DNA of 64,000 nucleotides. It comes from CAZVFX01 sp964626565. Its GTDB lineage: Bacteria > Myxococcota_A > UBA9042 > CAIXZC01. The position numbers and the translations under genes are program-made. Under the pieces are notes generated by a model. That model saw only the letters and a list, made by a program, of their open reading frames with translations, searched no databases and had not been told where the DNA came from. Below are positions 44,452-52,636 of the stretch, in pieces. Position 1 is the first letter of the stretch; each line of letters starts with the position of its first letter. The stretch spans positions 1-64,000 of the forward strand of contig CAZVFX010000020.1 in NCBI GenBank assembly GCA_964626565.1, in the 5' to 3' direction.

Positions 44452-46104
44452 TTGAACACAATGTTGCTCCACGTGCCGAAACTGGAGGACTACTACCTCC
44501 CGTTCGGCCGTTACATGAACGTCAACTACATGCCCATGGGGCTCCTTGGCCTGGCCCGACATTTGAAGCAGAACGGGCACGATGTAGAGGTGCTCCACGC
44601 AGGCGTCGAGAAGATACTCGACCCGGACTGGCGCATTGCTGATGAGATCGCCGATTTGGACGTAAAGGCGGTAGGCTTGACGCTGTTCTGGCACTACCAA
44701 TCCTACGACGTCGCCCAGGCGATCCGCCGCCTGAAACAGGCCCGGCCCGACCTCTTCATCTTCCTGGGCGGCATCACCGCATCATACTTCGCCGACGATA
44801 TTCTGAAGACCCTGCCTGAAGCCGACGCAGTGGTGATGGGCGAAGGGTTCGATTCGACCTTAGGGCTGCTGGCCGGACTGGAAGCCGGCGGTGATCTCTC
44901 CGGAGTCCCCAACCTGGTGTGGCGCCGCGCCGGAAAGGTAGTGGTCAATCCCGACCGCCTGCAGCATCCCCAGCAACTGTTCGACAGCCTCTCCTTTGCC
45001 GATTTCTCCCCCATGCGGCACCACGACACCTACATCCGACAATTCGGTTTCCCCCTGGCCTACTCCTGGGAACGAACGCCGGAAGAAAACCGGCAGTTGA
45101 TGACCATGGGACGCAGTTTCTTTCCTCTGTATGTCGGCAGCGGCTGCAACACAGCGTGCTCTTACTGCTGTGGCAACACGGCCACGTTGAAACGAATTAA
45201 CGGCGGCCACCGCCTCATGTGGCGCTCCCACGACGCGGTGTTGCGCGATGTAAAAACCGCTCTGGACTTTGGCTATCGCACCATGGCGCTGTGCTTCGAC
45301 CCCATCCCCGGCACCGGGCCCTATTATGCCGAGCTGTTCCGCCGCTGGAAGAAGGAGACCCCCGAGGCCGACTTGTACTTCGAATGCTGGGGCTTGCCCG
45401 AACCCGATTTTGTGACTGCGTTTGCCGATTGCTTCGAGCCGCCCCATTCATACCTGGCGCTCTCCCCCGACTCTGGAAGCGAGATGGTCCGCCGCAAAAA
45501 CAAGGGCAATTTTTACACCAACAGCCAGTTCTTCGAGTGTGCGGACAGTCTCGTGCAGCACGACATCCAGATGGACGTCTTCTTCTCCCTCGGCTTTCCC
45601 GGGGAAAACATCGCCCGGGCGCTGGAGACCCGGGACATGATCCGCAAGGTCTCCGACGGCTACCCCAACGTGCGCAGACTCATGACCTGGGCGGTGCAGT
45701 TGGAGCCGGGCTCACTTCAGTTCGAGAATCCCGATCATTGGGGCATCGTCACCAACCGAAAGACTTTTGACGATTACGTCAACCTCCACGGATCCCGCGG
45801 CGACGCCTACTCGATCCTGGGCTACAAGATCCGGGACTTCTTCGGCGATGAGCGGGATCATTGCTCCATCGAAGAATTCGAGGAGCATTTCCAGCATTTC
45901 AAGTGCATGGAATTCTGCTTTCTTAGCAAGGACCCCCGGGTGTATAATGATCCCGGAATGGGACGGGCGGAGTGCCTCCGGCGGCGCGACGCTCTGGCCG
46001 GGCGACGGGGGGCGGAATCGCCGACTCAAGAGATCAGCGCAACCTATAGCTGCCGGCAGGCGACGGGGGACGAACGCCCCCGGACTCCCCGGGTAGAGAT
46101 ATGA
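44452..46104 (+). CDS. B12-binding-like radical SAM enzyme
   Basis: 550 residues. The N-terminal Rossmann-like domain (about 5-160; VKAVGLTLFWHYQSYD, FLGGITASYFADD) resembles cobalamin-binding domains but lacks the DxHxxG motif. The radical SAM core begins with CNTACSYCC (about 232-240), giving the CX3CX2C cluster. Family members do methylations, ring closures or C-C bond chemistry. First gene of a seven-gene operon. Start: TTG with GGAGG 8 nt upstream; the ATG three codons on is too far from the SD. The last 60 residues or so are low-complexity and Arg-rich. Confidence 0.83.
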   Translation: MNTMLLHVPKLEDYYLPFGRYMNVNYMPMGLLGLARHLKQNGHDVEVLHAGVEKILDPDWRIADEIADLDVKAVGLTLFWHYQSYDVAQAIRRLKQARPDLFIFLGGITASYFADDILKTLPEADAVVMGEGFDSTLGLLAGLEAGGDLSGVPNLVWRRAGKVVVNPDRLQHPQQLFDSLSFADFSPMRHHDTYIRQFGFPLAYSWERTPEENRQLMTMGRSFFPLYVGSGCNTACSYCCGNTATLKRINGGHRLMWRSHDAVLRDVKTALDFGYRTMALCFDPIPGTGPYYAELFRRWKKETPEADLYFECWGLPEPDFVTAFADCFEPPHSYLALSPDSGSEMVRRKNKGNFYTNSQFFECADSLVQHDIQMDVFFSLGFPGENIARALETRDMIRKVSDGYPNVRRLMTWAVQLEPGSLQFENPDHWGIVTNRKTFDDYVNLHGSRGDAYSILGYKIRDFFGDERDHCSIEEFEEHFQHFKCMEFCFLSKDPRVYNDPGMGRAECLRRRDALAGRRGAESPTQEISATYSCRQATGDERPRTPRVEI

Positions 46105-47294
46105 AGATAACCATCATCGATAGCACCCTGAGGGAAGGAGAACAAACGCCGGGGGTGGCCTTTACCGCCGAGGAGAAGGTGGAGATAGTTCGCCTGCTTG
46201 CCGACGCAGGCGTGACCCACTTCGACGCAGCCACTGCGGAGTCCTCCGACGAGGATGCGCACTTCATTGCCATGGCCATGGACCAGGTGCCGGACGTCAA
46301 GTTGGGAGTAAGCTGCCGGTTGCGGCCGTCAGCACTACGCCTGGCCGCCGCCACCGGGGCCGCAGACCTGTTCGTGATCGTCCCCACCAGCGACATTCAC
46401 CTTGAGAAACGGCTGCGCATGAGCCAATCGGACCTGCTCGAAGAATTGACCGGTGCCATCGCGGACAGGCCCGACCCGTGTCCGCGGATCAACATCGCGC
46501 TGGAAGATGCATTTCGCACTACCCCATATTTCATCCTGCAATGCATCGAAAAAGCCCTCGAAGCCGGGGCGACCCGATTCTTCGTCTCGGACACCGTGGG
46601 CACCACAACTCCCCGCGGAGTGCGCAGGATGGTGCGCACCGTGATGAGCGAATTCCGCGACAGAATCGAACTGGGCACCCACTTCCACAACGACTTCGGC
46701 CTGGCCACCGCCAACACCCTGGCCGCCCTAGAGGAGGGAGCCACCCTTCCCACCGCATCGGTAAATGGCCTCGGCGAAAGGGCCGGTATCGCTGACCTCG
46801 CTCAGGTTGCGGCCTCAGCCAGGAAGCTGCTCGGCGCGACCCACACGGTTCGCCTTGACCGGATGCGGGCCGTAAGCACGCAACTCGCCCGCCTCACCGG
46901 GATAACGGTCTCTCAAAACTCCCCCATCACCGGTCACAACGCGTTCCAGCACACCTCCGGAATCCACGTCCACGGTATGCTTATCGATCCCGCCACCTAC
47001 GAGGCGTTGGACGGCCAGTGCTTCGGTGCAAAGACGGAGTTGATACTGGGAAAACAGTCCGGCCGCCATCACCTGCGACACTTGTTGGATGAAGCAGGAT
47101 TGGAGGCCCCGGACGACCTGGTGGAGGCTCTGCTCCAGCAGGTCAAGGCAGAGGCCGCCAACCCGCGCCGCCGAGAAGCGCTGCGCGCTTTCTCGGATCG
47201 TTTCGACGACCTCAACAAAAGAGTGCTGCCAGTGGACTGGAGTCTGCTGCTGGAGTGGCTGAAACGACGGGCAGGCAAAACCACGGAGAGTTGA
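46101..47294 (+). CDS. Homocitrate/isopropylmalate synthase-like enzyme
   Basis: 397 residues, DRE-TIM superfamily. STLREGEQTPGVAF at the N-terminus, the metal site HFHND and NGLGERAGI identify an enzyme that condenses acetyl-CoA (or a relative) with a 2-oxo acid. Length matches homocitrate synthase/NifV; the C-terminal LeuA allosteric domain is absent, so leucine feedback is not expected. ATGA overlap with the radical SAM gene. Together with the aconitase-like genes downstream it probably performs chain elongation of an oxo acid; which one is unknown. Confidence 0.87.
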   Translation: MKITIIDSTLREGEQTPGVAFTAEEKVEIVRLLADAGVTHFDAATAESSDEDAHFIAMAMDQVPDVKLGVSCRLRPSALRLAAATGAADLFVIVPTSDIHLEKRLRMSQSDLLEELTGAIADRPDPCPRINIALEDAFRTTPYFILQCIEKALEAGATRFFVSDTVGTTTPRGVRRMVRTVMSEFRDRIELGTHFHNDFGLATANTLAALEEGATLPTASVNGLGERAGIADLAQVAASARKLLGATHTVRLDRMRAVSTQLARLTGITVSQNSPITGHNAFQHTSGIHVHGMLIDPATYEALDGQCFGAKTELILGKQSGRHHLRHLLDEAGLEAPDDLVEALLQQVKAEAANPRRREALRAFSDRFDDLNKRVLPVDWSLLLEWLKRRAGKTTES

Positions 47295-47295
47295 C

Positions 47296-48465
47296 TTGAC
47301 GCTGTTCGACAACATCTGGAGCGGACACTGCACCGGAAAGAAGGACGGCGTCTACGAACAGTTGCGCGTCGACCTCGTCTATGGTCACGAAGGGACGTTG
47401 GCCCTCTGCCTTGAACAACTGAAGAAATATGACGGGCCCAAAATGGCCCCGGAACAGCTCTTCTTTGTGGTGGACCATTTCTCTCCGCCCTCCTCCGGCC
47501 CCTTCGCCGACATCGTCCGCGATCTTTCCACCTTCTGCTCCCAGCGGCAGATTTCGCTCCGGATGCACGAGGGGATCGGGCACCGGCTCATGCTGGAAGA
47601 CGAAAGAGTGCAGCCGGGCATGCTGGTCGTCGGCGCGGATTCCCACACGACCACCATCGGCGGCAAAGGGGCGCTGGGGATAGGCCTTGGCTCTTCCGAC
47701 GTCCTCGCCGTGCTCATGACCGGCACCGTGTGGCTGAAACGCCCCCCGGTGGCCGCAGTGCGCCTGCATGGAGAACTGCCCCCGGGGGTGGAGGCCAAGG
47801 ACGCAGTACTCCAACTGCTGGCCGACCACGGCCAGGGCGGCTTCCTCGGTGAAGTTGTTGAATATCAGGACGACTCCACTGCCGGACTCGCGCTCGAACA
47901 GCGGGCCGTGTTGACCAACATGTGCGTGGAAATGGGCGCAGTATCGGCCCTGGTAAGCAATTGCACCCCCGACGGCTCCGCGCGCAAACTCGATCTCGAC
48001 CTGTCGGGACTTTCGCCTCTGGTAGCGCGCCCCGGGGCTCCCGATAATGTGACACCCGCGAAACAACTTGGCGACGTGACAATAGACACCGCCATGGTGG
48101 GCTCTTGCGCCGCGGGTGGATTGTCGGATCTGGAGACCGCAGCCAGACTCCTTGCCGGGCGCAAGGTCGCGCCGGGCACCAACCTGCTGGTCACCCCCGC
48201 AACCAGGCGGATACTTATAACAGCAGTTGAAAAAGGGATCATCTCGACCTTGCTTGAAGCCGGCGCAGTCTTGCTCAATCCGTCCTGCGGCGCCTGCGGC
48301 GGCATCGACAAGGGGATCCCCGCAGTGGGAGAAACGGTAATCACAACCGCACCCCGAAACTACGGCTCCAGGGCGCGGGTCGGCTCCAAGGTCTACCTGG
48401 CCTCTACCGCCACCACCGTAGCCAGCGCGTTGGCAGGCACCATTTGCCCGGGCGGAGGGTCGTGA
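47296..48465 (+). CDS. Aconitase-family large subunit (LeuC/HacA-like)
   Basis: 389 residues, homologous to isopropylmalate isomerase or homoaconitase large subunits. Seen: GADSHTTTIGGKGALGIGLGSSDV and the [4Fe-4S] ligands Cys near 270 (GSCAAGG) and two Cys near 330 (NPSCGACGG). It is slightly shorter than archaeal-type LeuC (about 420). It would isomerise the hydroxyacid made by the synthase encoded immediately upstream. TTG start with GGAGAG upstream, overlapping no other start signal; 1 nt precedes the small-subunit gene. Confidence 0.87.
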   Translation: MTLFDNIWSGHCTGKKDGVYEQLRVDLVYGHEGTLALCLEQLKKYDGPKMAPEQLFFVVDHFSPPSSGPFADIVRDLSTFCSQRQISLRMHEGIGHRLMLEDERVQPGMLVVGADSHTTTIGGKGALGIGLGSSDVLAVLMTGTVWLKRPPVAAVRLHGELPPGVEAKDAVLQLLADHGQGGFLGEVVEYQDDSTAGLALEQRAVLTNMCVEMGAVSALVSNCTPDGSARKLDLDLSGLSPLVARPGAPDNVTPAKQLGDVTIDTAMVGSCAAGGLSDLETAARLLAGRKVAPGTNLLVTPATRRILITAVEKGIISTLLEAGAVLLNPSCGACGGIDKGIPAVGETVITTAPRNYGSRARVGSKVYLASTATTVASALAGTICPGGGS

Positions 48466-48466
48466 A

Positions 48467-48952
48467 ATGATCATCGAGGCCAGAGCACTGGTATTGGGAG
48501 ACAACGTCAACACCGACCTGTTGCACCCCCCGGCATTCTACTCCACCGACGACAAGACTGCGGCCAGGGGAGCCTTCGCCGGCCTGGACCTGGACAGAGC
48601 AGCCCTGGGCCCGCCCCCTTACGTCATACTGGCGGGGAAGAACTTCGGGTGCGGATCCAGCCGGGAGTCGACCATGAGGGCGCTGAAAACCGCCGGCCTG
48701 GTGGCCATCGCGGCGCGGTCTTTCGCCCACATCTTCCACCGCACCGCGACAAACCTGGGCGTACCAGCCCTCGTCATCCGGGGAAACCCGGTGGCAACAA
48801 AGACCGGGGCCAGCGTCGCTTTCGACTCCGAGCTGTGGACGGTACGCTTCGAAGGCGCCACAACCGTCCCACCCGAACCCTTTGAACAACAGCTACTGGC
48901 AGCCGGCGGCCTCGAGAACCTCCTCGCCGGCAAGGATTGGCAATGGGAATAG
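48467..48952 (+). CDS. Aconitase-family small subunit (LeuD-like)
   Basis: 161 residues. NVNTDLLHPP, the GKNFGCGSSRE loop and FAHIFHRTATNLGVPAL are hallmarks of LeuD/HacB swivelling subunits. GGAGGG precedes the ATG, which lies 1 nt after the large-subunit stop. No isopropylmalate/homoisocitrate dehydrogenase follows; that oxidation may use a housekeeping enzyme or be skipped. Confidence 0.9.
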   Translation: MIIEARALVLGDNVNTDLLHPPAFYSTDDKTAARGAFAGLDLDRAALGPPPYVILAGKNFGCGSSRESTMRALKTAGLVAIAARSFAHIFHRTATNLGVPALVIRGNPVATKTGASVAFDSELWTVRFEGATTVPPEPFEQQLLAAGGLENLLAGKDWQWE

Positions 48953-50175
48953 ATACCGCACACCAGGCTCCGGCCAACTACGACGTCGCAGTAATCGGCG
49001 GCGGAGTGGCGGGGTTGAGCGCAGCGATAAGAGTCCGCTTCGTCAAGGCGATGGAGGCGCTGCCGTTGTCGGTAGTCGTTTTCGAGTGCTCCAAGCCGGG
49101 GGGCCTCGTAAGGGTTGGTCAGCAGAGATACGTGACAGGGCCCTCCTTCAAACTGGATGCGGACAACATTCTCGGCGACCTGATGGGAGACGTTGAGCAA
49201 TATGAAATCCCCATCCTCCGCACCAGGATAACTGCTGTGGAGCAGGCGGGTAAGAAATTCGTATTGCACGGGGAAGACGGCTCCCACACCACTGCGCTCA
49301 GCGTCGTAGTAGCCACCGGCTCAAGGCCGTTGTGTAACGAGCTGGAGTTTCTGGGCGACGGCGTGTTCATCACCTACAAAGGGCTCAGTTTCCTACCGCT
49401 GATCCTCGACGAAGCGGTGAAGACCGCGGGGGGAAAGCCTGTCGCAGTGGTGACCAACCGGCGCATCGGCGCCCTGTTGCCCCTGTTTGGCAACCGGACC
49501 GCAGACTTCCTCTATCTGCTTTTTCCACCTGCGGCCGAATCGGGAGGATTGAAGATGCCGGGGAGGACCTTGGACATCGCCGGTTTTGAAGTCCGCAAAG
49601 TCGACGGCGGCTTTGAGCTGGAAGTGCGCTCGAGGTCGGGGGAGACTTCTGTGGAAAAGTGCGGCGCGGTGCTGCTGGACTACGTTTCGTTCCAAACCGA
49701 ACCGTCCCTGCCTTCGCTCGACGTCCCGATCCGCCTCGGCCCCACCGGTGCGCCGGTGGTGGACTCTTTCCTGGCCAGCAGCGTCCCCGGCCTCTATTTC
49801 GCCGGTGACGTTACCTGCCGATACGCCAACACCGCGGCCGCCATTTCCGACGGCGTCCTGGCAGGTTTCGGCGCCTACTCCCACGCCTATCGGACCCTGT
49901 TCGGCCACTCGCCGCCCCTCTTTGCATACCGGGCTCCGGAGAGCCCCGGGCAGTTCCTCGCCGGGGAATTGCCCAACCTCTCAGACGGGCATTTGATCAG
50001 GTGGCTGCAAACCCCATCCCAGGGGCACCCGCTAAGAGCCTGTGACGGCTCCACACTGGCCGAAGCTTCCCGGGACTCGGGGCTGACTGTTTCCCGGGTG
50101 AAAGACCTTGTGCTCGACGCGATCAGGGACAAACGCCTCACCGTCTACCCGCCGCAAACCTCCGGGGGAAACTGA
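48943..50175 (+). CDS. FAD-dependent oxidoreductase (TrxR-like fold)
   Basis: 410 residues. N-terminal FAD motif VAVIGGGVAGLSAA, ATGSRPL linker and C-terminal FAGDVTCRYANTAAA. The thioredoxin-reductase CxxC dithiol is not present, so it is not a disulfide reductase; FAD-dependent oxidation, dehydrogenation or hydroxylation of the pathway intermediate is more likely. The C-terminal 80 residues or so are an extra helical region. Start: second ATG codon of the frame, overlapping leuD-like by 10 bp, and the stop shares one base with the next start (TGATG). Confidence 0.8.
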   Translation: MGIDTAHQAPANYDVAVIGGGVAGLSAAIRVRFVKAMEALPLSVVVFECSKPGGLVRVGQQRYVTGPSFKLDADNILGDLMGDVEQYEIPILRTRITAVEQAGKKFVLHGEDGSHTTALSVVVATGSRPLCNELEFLGDGVFITYKGLSFLPLILDEAVKTAGGKPVAVVTNRRIGALLPLFGNRTADFLYLLFPPAAESGGLKMPGRTLDIAGFEVRKVDGGFELEVRSRSGETSVEKCGAVLLDYVSFQTEPSLPSLDVPIRLGPTGAPVVDSFLASSVPGLYFAGDVTCRYANTAAAISDGVLAGFGAYSHAYRTLFGHSPPLFAYRAPESPGQFLAGELPNLSDGHLIRWLQTPSQGHPLRACDGSTLAEASRDSGLTVSRVKDLVLDAIRDKRLTVYPPQTSGGN

Positions 50176-51287
50176 TGACCCCGGGCAAACTAGCTGACGA
50201 ACGGGCCGAAATCGCGGCTCAACTGCGTGCCGCCATCGGAGGCGACGACTGGAACGAAAAGCAGTTCAACTCGCTCGCGTTAGCCTTGTTTGCCCATCAG
50301 TATGAACATATGGCGGCCTATGGCAGACTGTGCGACAGTCGCGGGATTTCGCCGGCAACCTTGCGCCAATGGCGGCAGATACCGGCCGTCCCAACCACCC
50401 TGTTCAAGCAAACAAGCCTGGCCTGCGGCCCCCCCGAACAGATCGCAGCAGTGTTCAGCACCAGCGGCACCAGTGAAGGGCCGGCCAAGGGAAAGTCACA
50501 CTTCTCCCTCGACGGCCTGGCGCTCATGAGGAAGAGCATTCTGGTCAACGCTCGAAAGATGCTCTTTCCCGATATCGACAAAATGCACATCCTGGTGCTG
50601 GCGCCCTCGCCCGAGCTGGCCCCCCAGATGATCATGGCCTGGGGTATGGCCCGGCTGCTGGAGCAATGGGGAACCGACGAAAGCCGCTTCCTGGTAAACA
50701 AGGATGGACTCGACGTGCCCACCCTCATGTCGCTCCTGCGTCGGTTCTCCAAGGCGTCGGAGCCGGTTACCCTCATCGGCGCATCCTTCGGCTTCGTGAA
50801 CCTCCTCGAAGCGCTCAAAGCCAAGGAGCTGTCGTTCTCCTTGCCCGCAGGCTCGCGCATAATGGACGCGGGCGGGTACAAAGGACGCTCCCGGGAACTC
50901 ACCAGGGCCGAACTCGAGCAACTTTTCCTCGATGGTTTCGGGGTCCCGTCCCACCAGGCCGTGAACCTGCTCGGGATGACCGAGCTTGCGTCCCAATTCT
51001 ACGACAACTCCCTCGTCCGCTCCGCAGGGGAAGGTGTTGGTCTACAAAACCCGGAGTGGACTCGCACCAGGGTGGTGGACCCCATGACCGGCGAGGAGAT
51101 GCCGGCAGGAGAAGAAGGGGTCTTGTGCCACATGGACCTGGCAAACCTCGATACCCCCATGCACGTACTCACCGACGACCTCGGCGTCGCCGGCAATGAC
51201 CGTTTCAAAGTGCAGGGAAGACTCAACGCAGACGACTCCAGGGGGTGTTCCCTCACCGTTGACGAACTGACGCGGAGCCGACCATGA
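50175..51287 (+). CDS. LuxE-like acyl-activating enzyme
   Basis: 370 residues of the LuxE/acyl-protein synthetase family, part of the adenylate-forming group. Signature FSTSGTSEGPAKG near residue 94 and a C-terminal DDLGVAGNDRFKVQGR corresponding to the adenylation hinge. LuxE activates fatty acids with ATP and hands the acyl group to LuxC. Direct ATGA overlap with the LuxC-like gene supports the same partnership here, but on a pathway product rather than for bioluminescence: no luxA or luxB is present. Confidence 0.85.
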   Translation: MTPGKLADERAEIAAQLRAAIGGDDWNEKQFNSLALALFAHQYEHMAAYGRLCDSRGISPATLRQWRQIPAVPTTLFKQTSLACGPPEQIAAVFSTSGTSEGPAKGKSHFSLDGLALMRKSILVNARKMLFPDIDKMHILVLAPSPELAPQMIMAWGMARLLEQWGTDESRFLVNKDGLDVPTLMSLLRRFSKASEPVTLIGASFGFVNLLEALKAKELSFSLPAGSRIMDAGGYKGRSRELTRAELEQLFLDGFGVPSHQAVNLLGMTELASQFYDNSLVRSAGEGVGLQNPEWTRTRVVDPMTGEEMPAGEEGVLCHMDLANLDTPMHVLTDDLGVAGNDRFKVQGRLNADDSRGCSLTVDELTRSRP

Positions 51288-52636
51288 ACGCCGATTTCCC
51301 CACCTCCTGGCTGCCTCCGGATCTGGGGACAGACCTCTCGTCTCTCGACGCCATCATGGCCGCAATGGCCGCCCGAAAGGAACGCCTCACGGCGCTGCCG
51401 GTTCAGCGCATCATCGATGCACTGGACGCCACCTCGAAAGAGTGGCTTCAGCCGGATGATCCACGCCGCGACAAACTGGTGGCCGCCATCTCGGCCGCTA
51501 CCGGAGTGTCACCGCAAATGGTGGCAATCTCCATTCGCCTGGAAATGGAAAGCTCTCTCGGACCACATCTCCTCGCCGCGCTGAAAAACGAAATCGGCAA
51601 CCCTTCCTACCTGGATCTCTTTGCGCCAAACACCCTGCTGGCCGGCGAGACTCTTGCCCTAGGTCCTAACCTGGTGGGCGGGATCGTGTCGTCCAACATC
51701 CCCGCTTTGCCACACCTCACCGTCATGCGGAGCCTGCTCGTGAAGGCGCCCTGCGTGGTGAAGTCGTCCAAGGACGAGCCCCTCTTTCTCCCTGCCTACC
51801 TGCAGAGCCTGTGGGAAGTGGACCCGGAGGTGGGCGGATGTGCAGCCGCGGTGAGTTTCGGAAGGGAGCAGACCGAACTGCTGGACACCTTCCTTGACGC
51901 CATCGACTTCCTCATCGCTTACGGAGGATTGGACGCCATCGCGGGCCTACGCAAGAAGTGGCCCGAAAGTTCCCGCACACTCTACCACGGCCACAAGCTG
52001 GGCTTTGGCATCGTAACAGCCGAAGCGTTGGGGACAGACCTCATGGATCTGGCCGCAAAAATCGCCTGGGACGTGGTGCTCTTCGACCAGGAAGCGTGCC
52101 TCGCTCCCCACGTTGTTTTTGTCGAAGCAAGTCGAACGGACACACAGTCGTTAGGGGAAAAGGTGGCCGCGGCCATGGAGAAGCTGGCCGCTGAGTTGCC
52201 TCCGGCCAAACGCTCTCTCTCCGCCAGGCTGGCAGTACGGCAAGAGCTGGACTCCCTGGCCGCACTCGACCAGACAGCAAAGGTCTGTCCCGCGGGCAGC
52301 TTCGAGAACGGCGTGGTGGTAGTTCAGGAAGCCGATACTTTTCACCCTTCCCCGCTCGGCCGGTTCGTCAGATTGGTGCCCGTAAGATCCCTGGACGCCG
52401 CCTTGGAACTCGTCAGGCCCTTGCAAGGTCTACTGCAAAACGCATCCATCGCATGCCCCGACGAATCACGCCGCCGCCACATCGCCACCGCCCTGGCCCG
52501 GGAAGGAGTCGCCAGGGTCTGTCCCCCCGGCAACATGGGCACCCCTTCCATGATGTGGCATCATGACGGCTTTCCGTGCATATCCAAAATGCTCACGTTT
52601 TGCGATTGGGAAACCGGGGTACATCACCAGGACTAG
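51284..52636 (+). CDS. LuxC-like acyl reductase
   Basis: 450 residues, LuxC (PF05893) family in the aldehyde dehydrogenase fold. Candidate catalytic Cys at about 273 in DQEACLAPHV; NAD(P)-binding region around GPNLVGGIVSSNIPALP. LuxC reduces an acyl thioester or acyl-enzyme to the aldehyde with NADPH. Last gene of the operon. Its stop and the stop of the opposite caspase gene share one CTAG, so no terminator space exists between them. Confidence 0.88.
   Translation: MNADFPTSWLPPDLGTDLSSLDAIMAAMAARKERLTALPVQRIIDALDATSKEWLQPDDPRRDKLVAAISAATGVSPQMVAISIRLEMESSLGPHLLAALKNEIGNPSYLDLFAPNTLLAGETLALGPNLVGGIVSSNIPALPHLTVMRSLLVKAPCVVKSSKDEPLFLPAYLQSLWEVDPEVGGCAAAVSFGREQTELLDTFLDAIDFLIAYGGLDAIAGLRKKWPESSRTLYHGHKLGFGIVTAEALGTDLMDLAAKIAWDVVLFDQEACLAPHVVFVEASRTDTQSLGEKVAAAMEKLAAELPPAKRSLSARLAVRQELDSLAALDQTAKVCPAGSFENGVVVVQEADTFHPSPLGRFVRLVPVRSLDAALELVRPLQGLLQNASIACPDESRRRHIATALAREGVARVCPPGNMGTPSMMWHHDGFPCISKMLTFCDWETGVHHQD

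Noticed and set aside
46101..48952. Ordinary leucine biosynthesis operon
   Set aside because: No leuB, no LeuA regulatory domain, and tight coupling to radical SAM, flavoprotein and LuxEC genes.
50175..52636. Bioluminescence (lux) operon
   Set aside because: LuxE and LuxC relatives are present but no luciferase subunits; neighbours point to acid reduction in another pathway.
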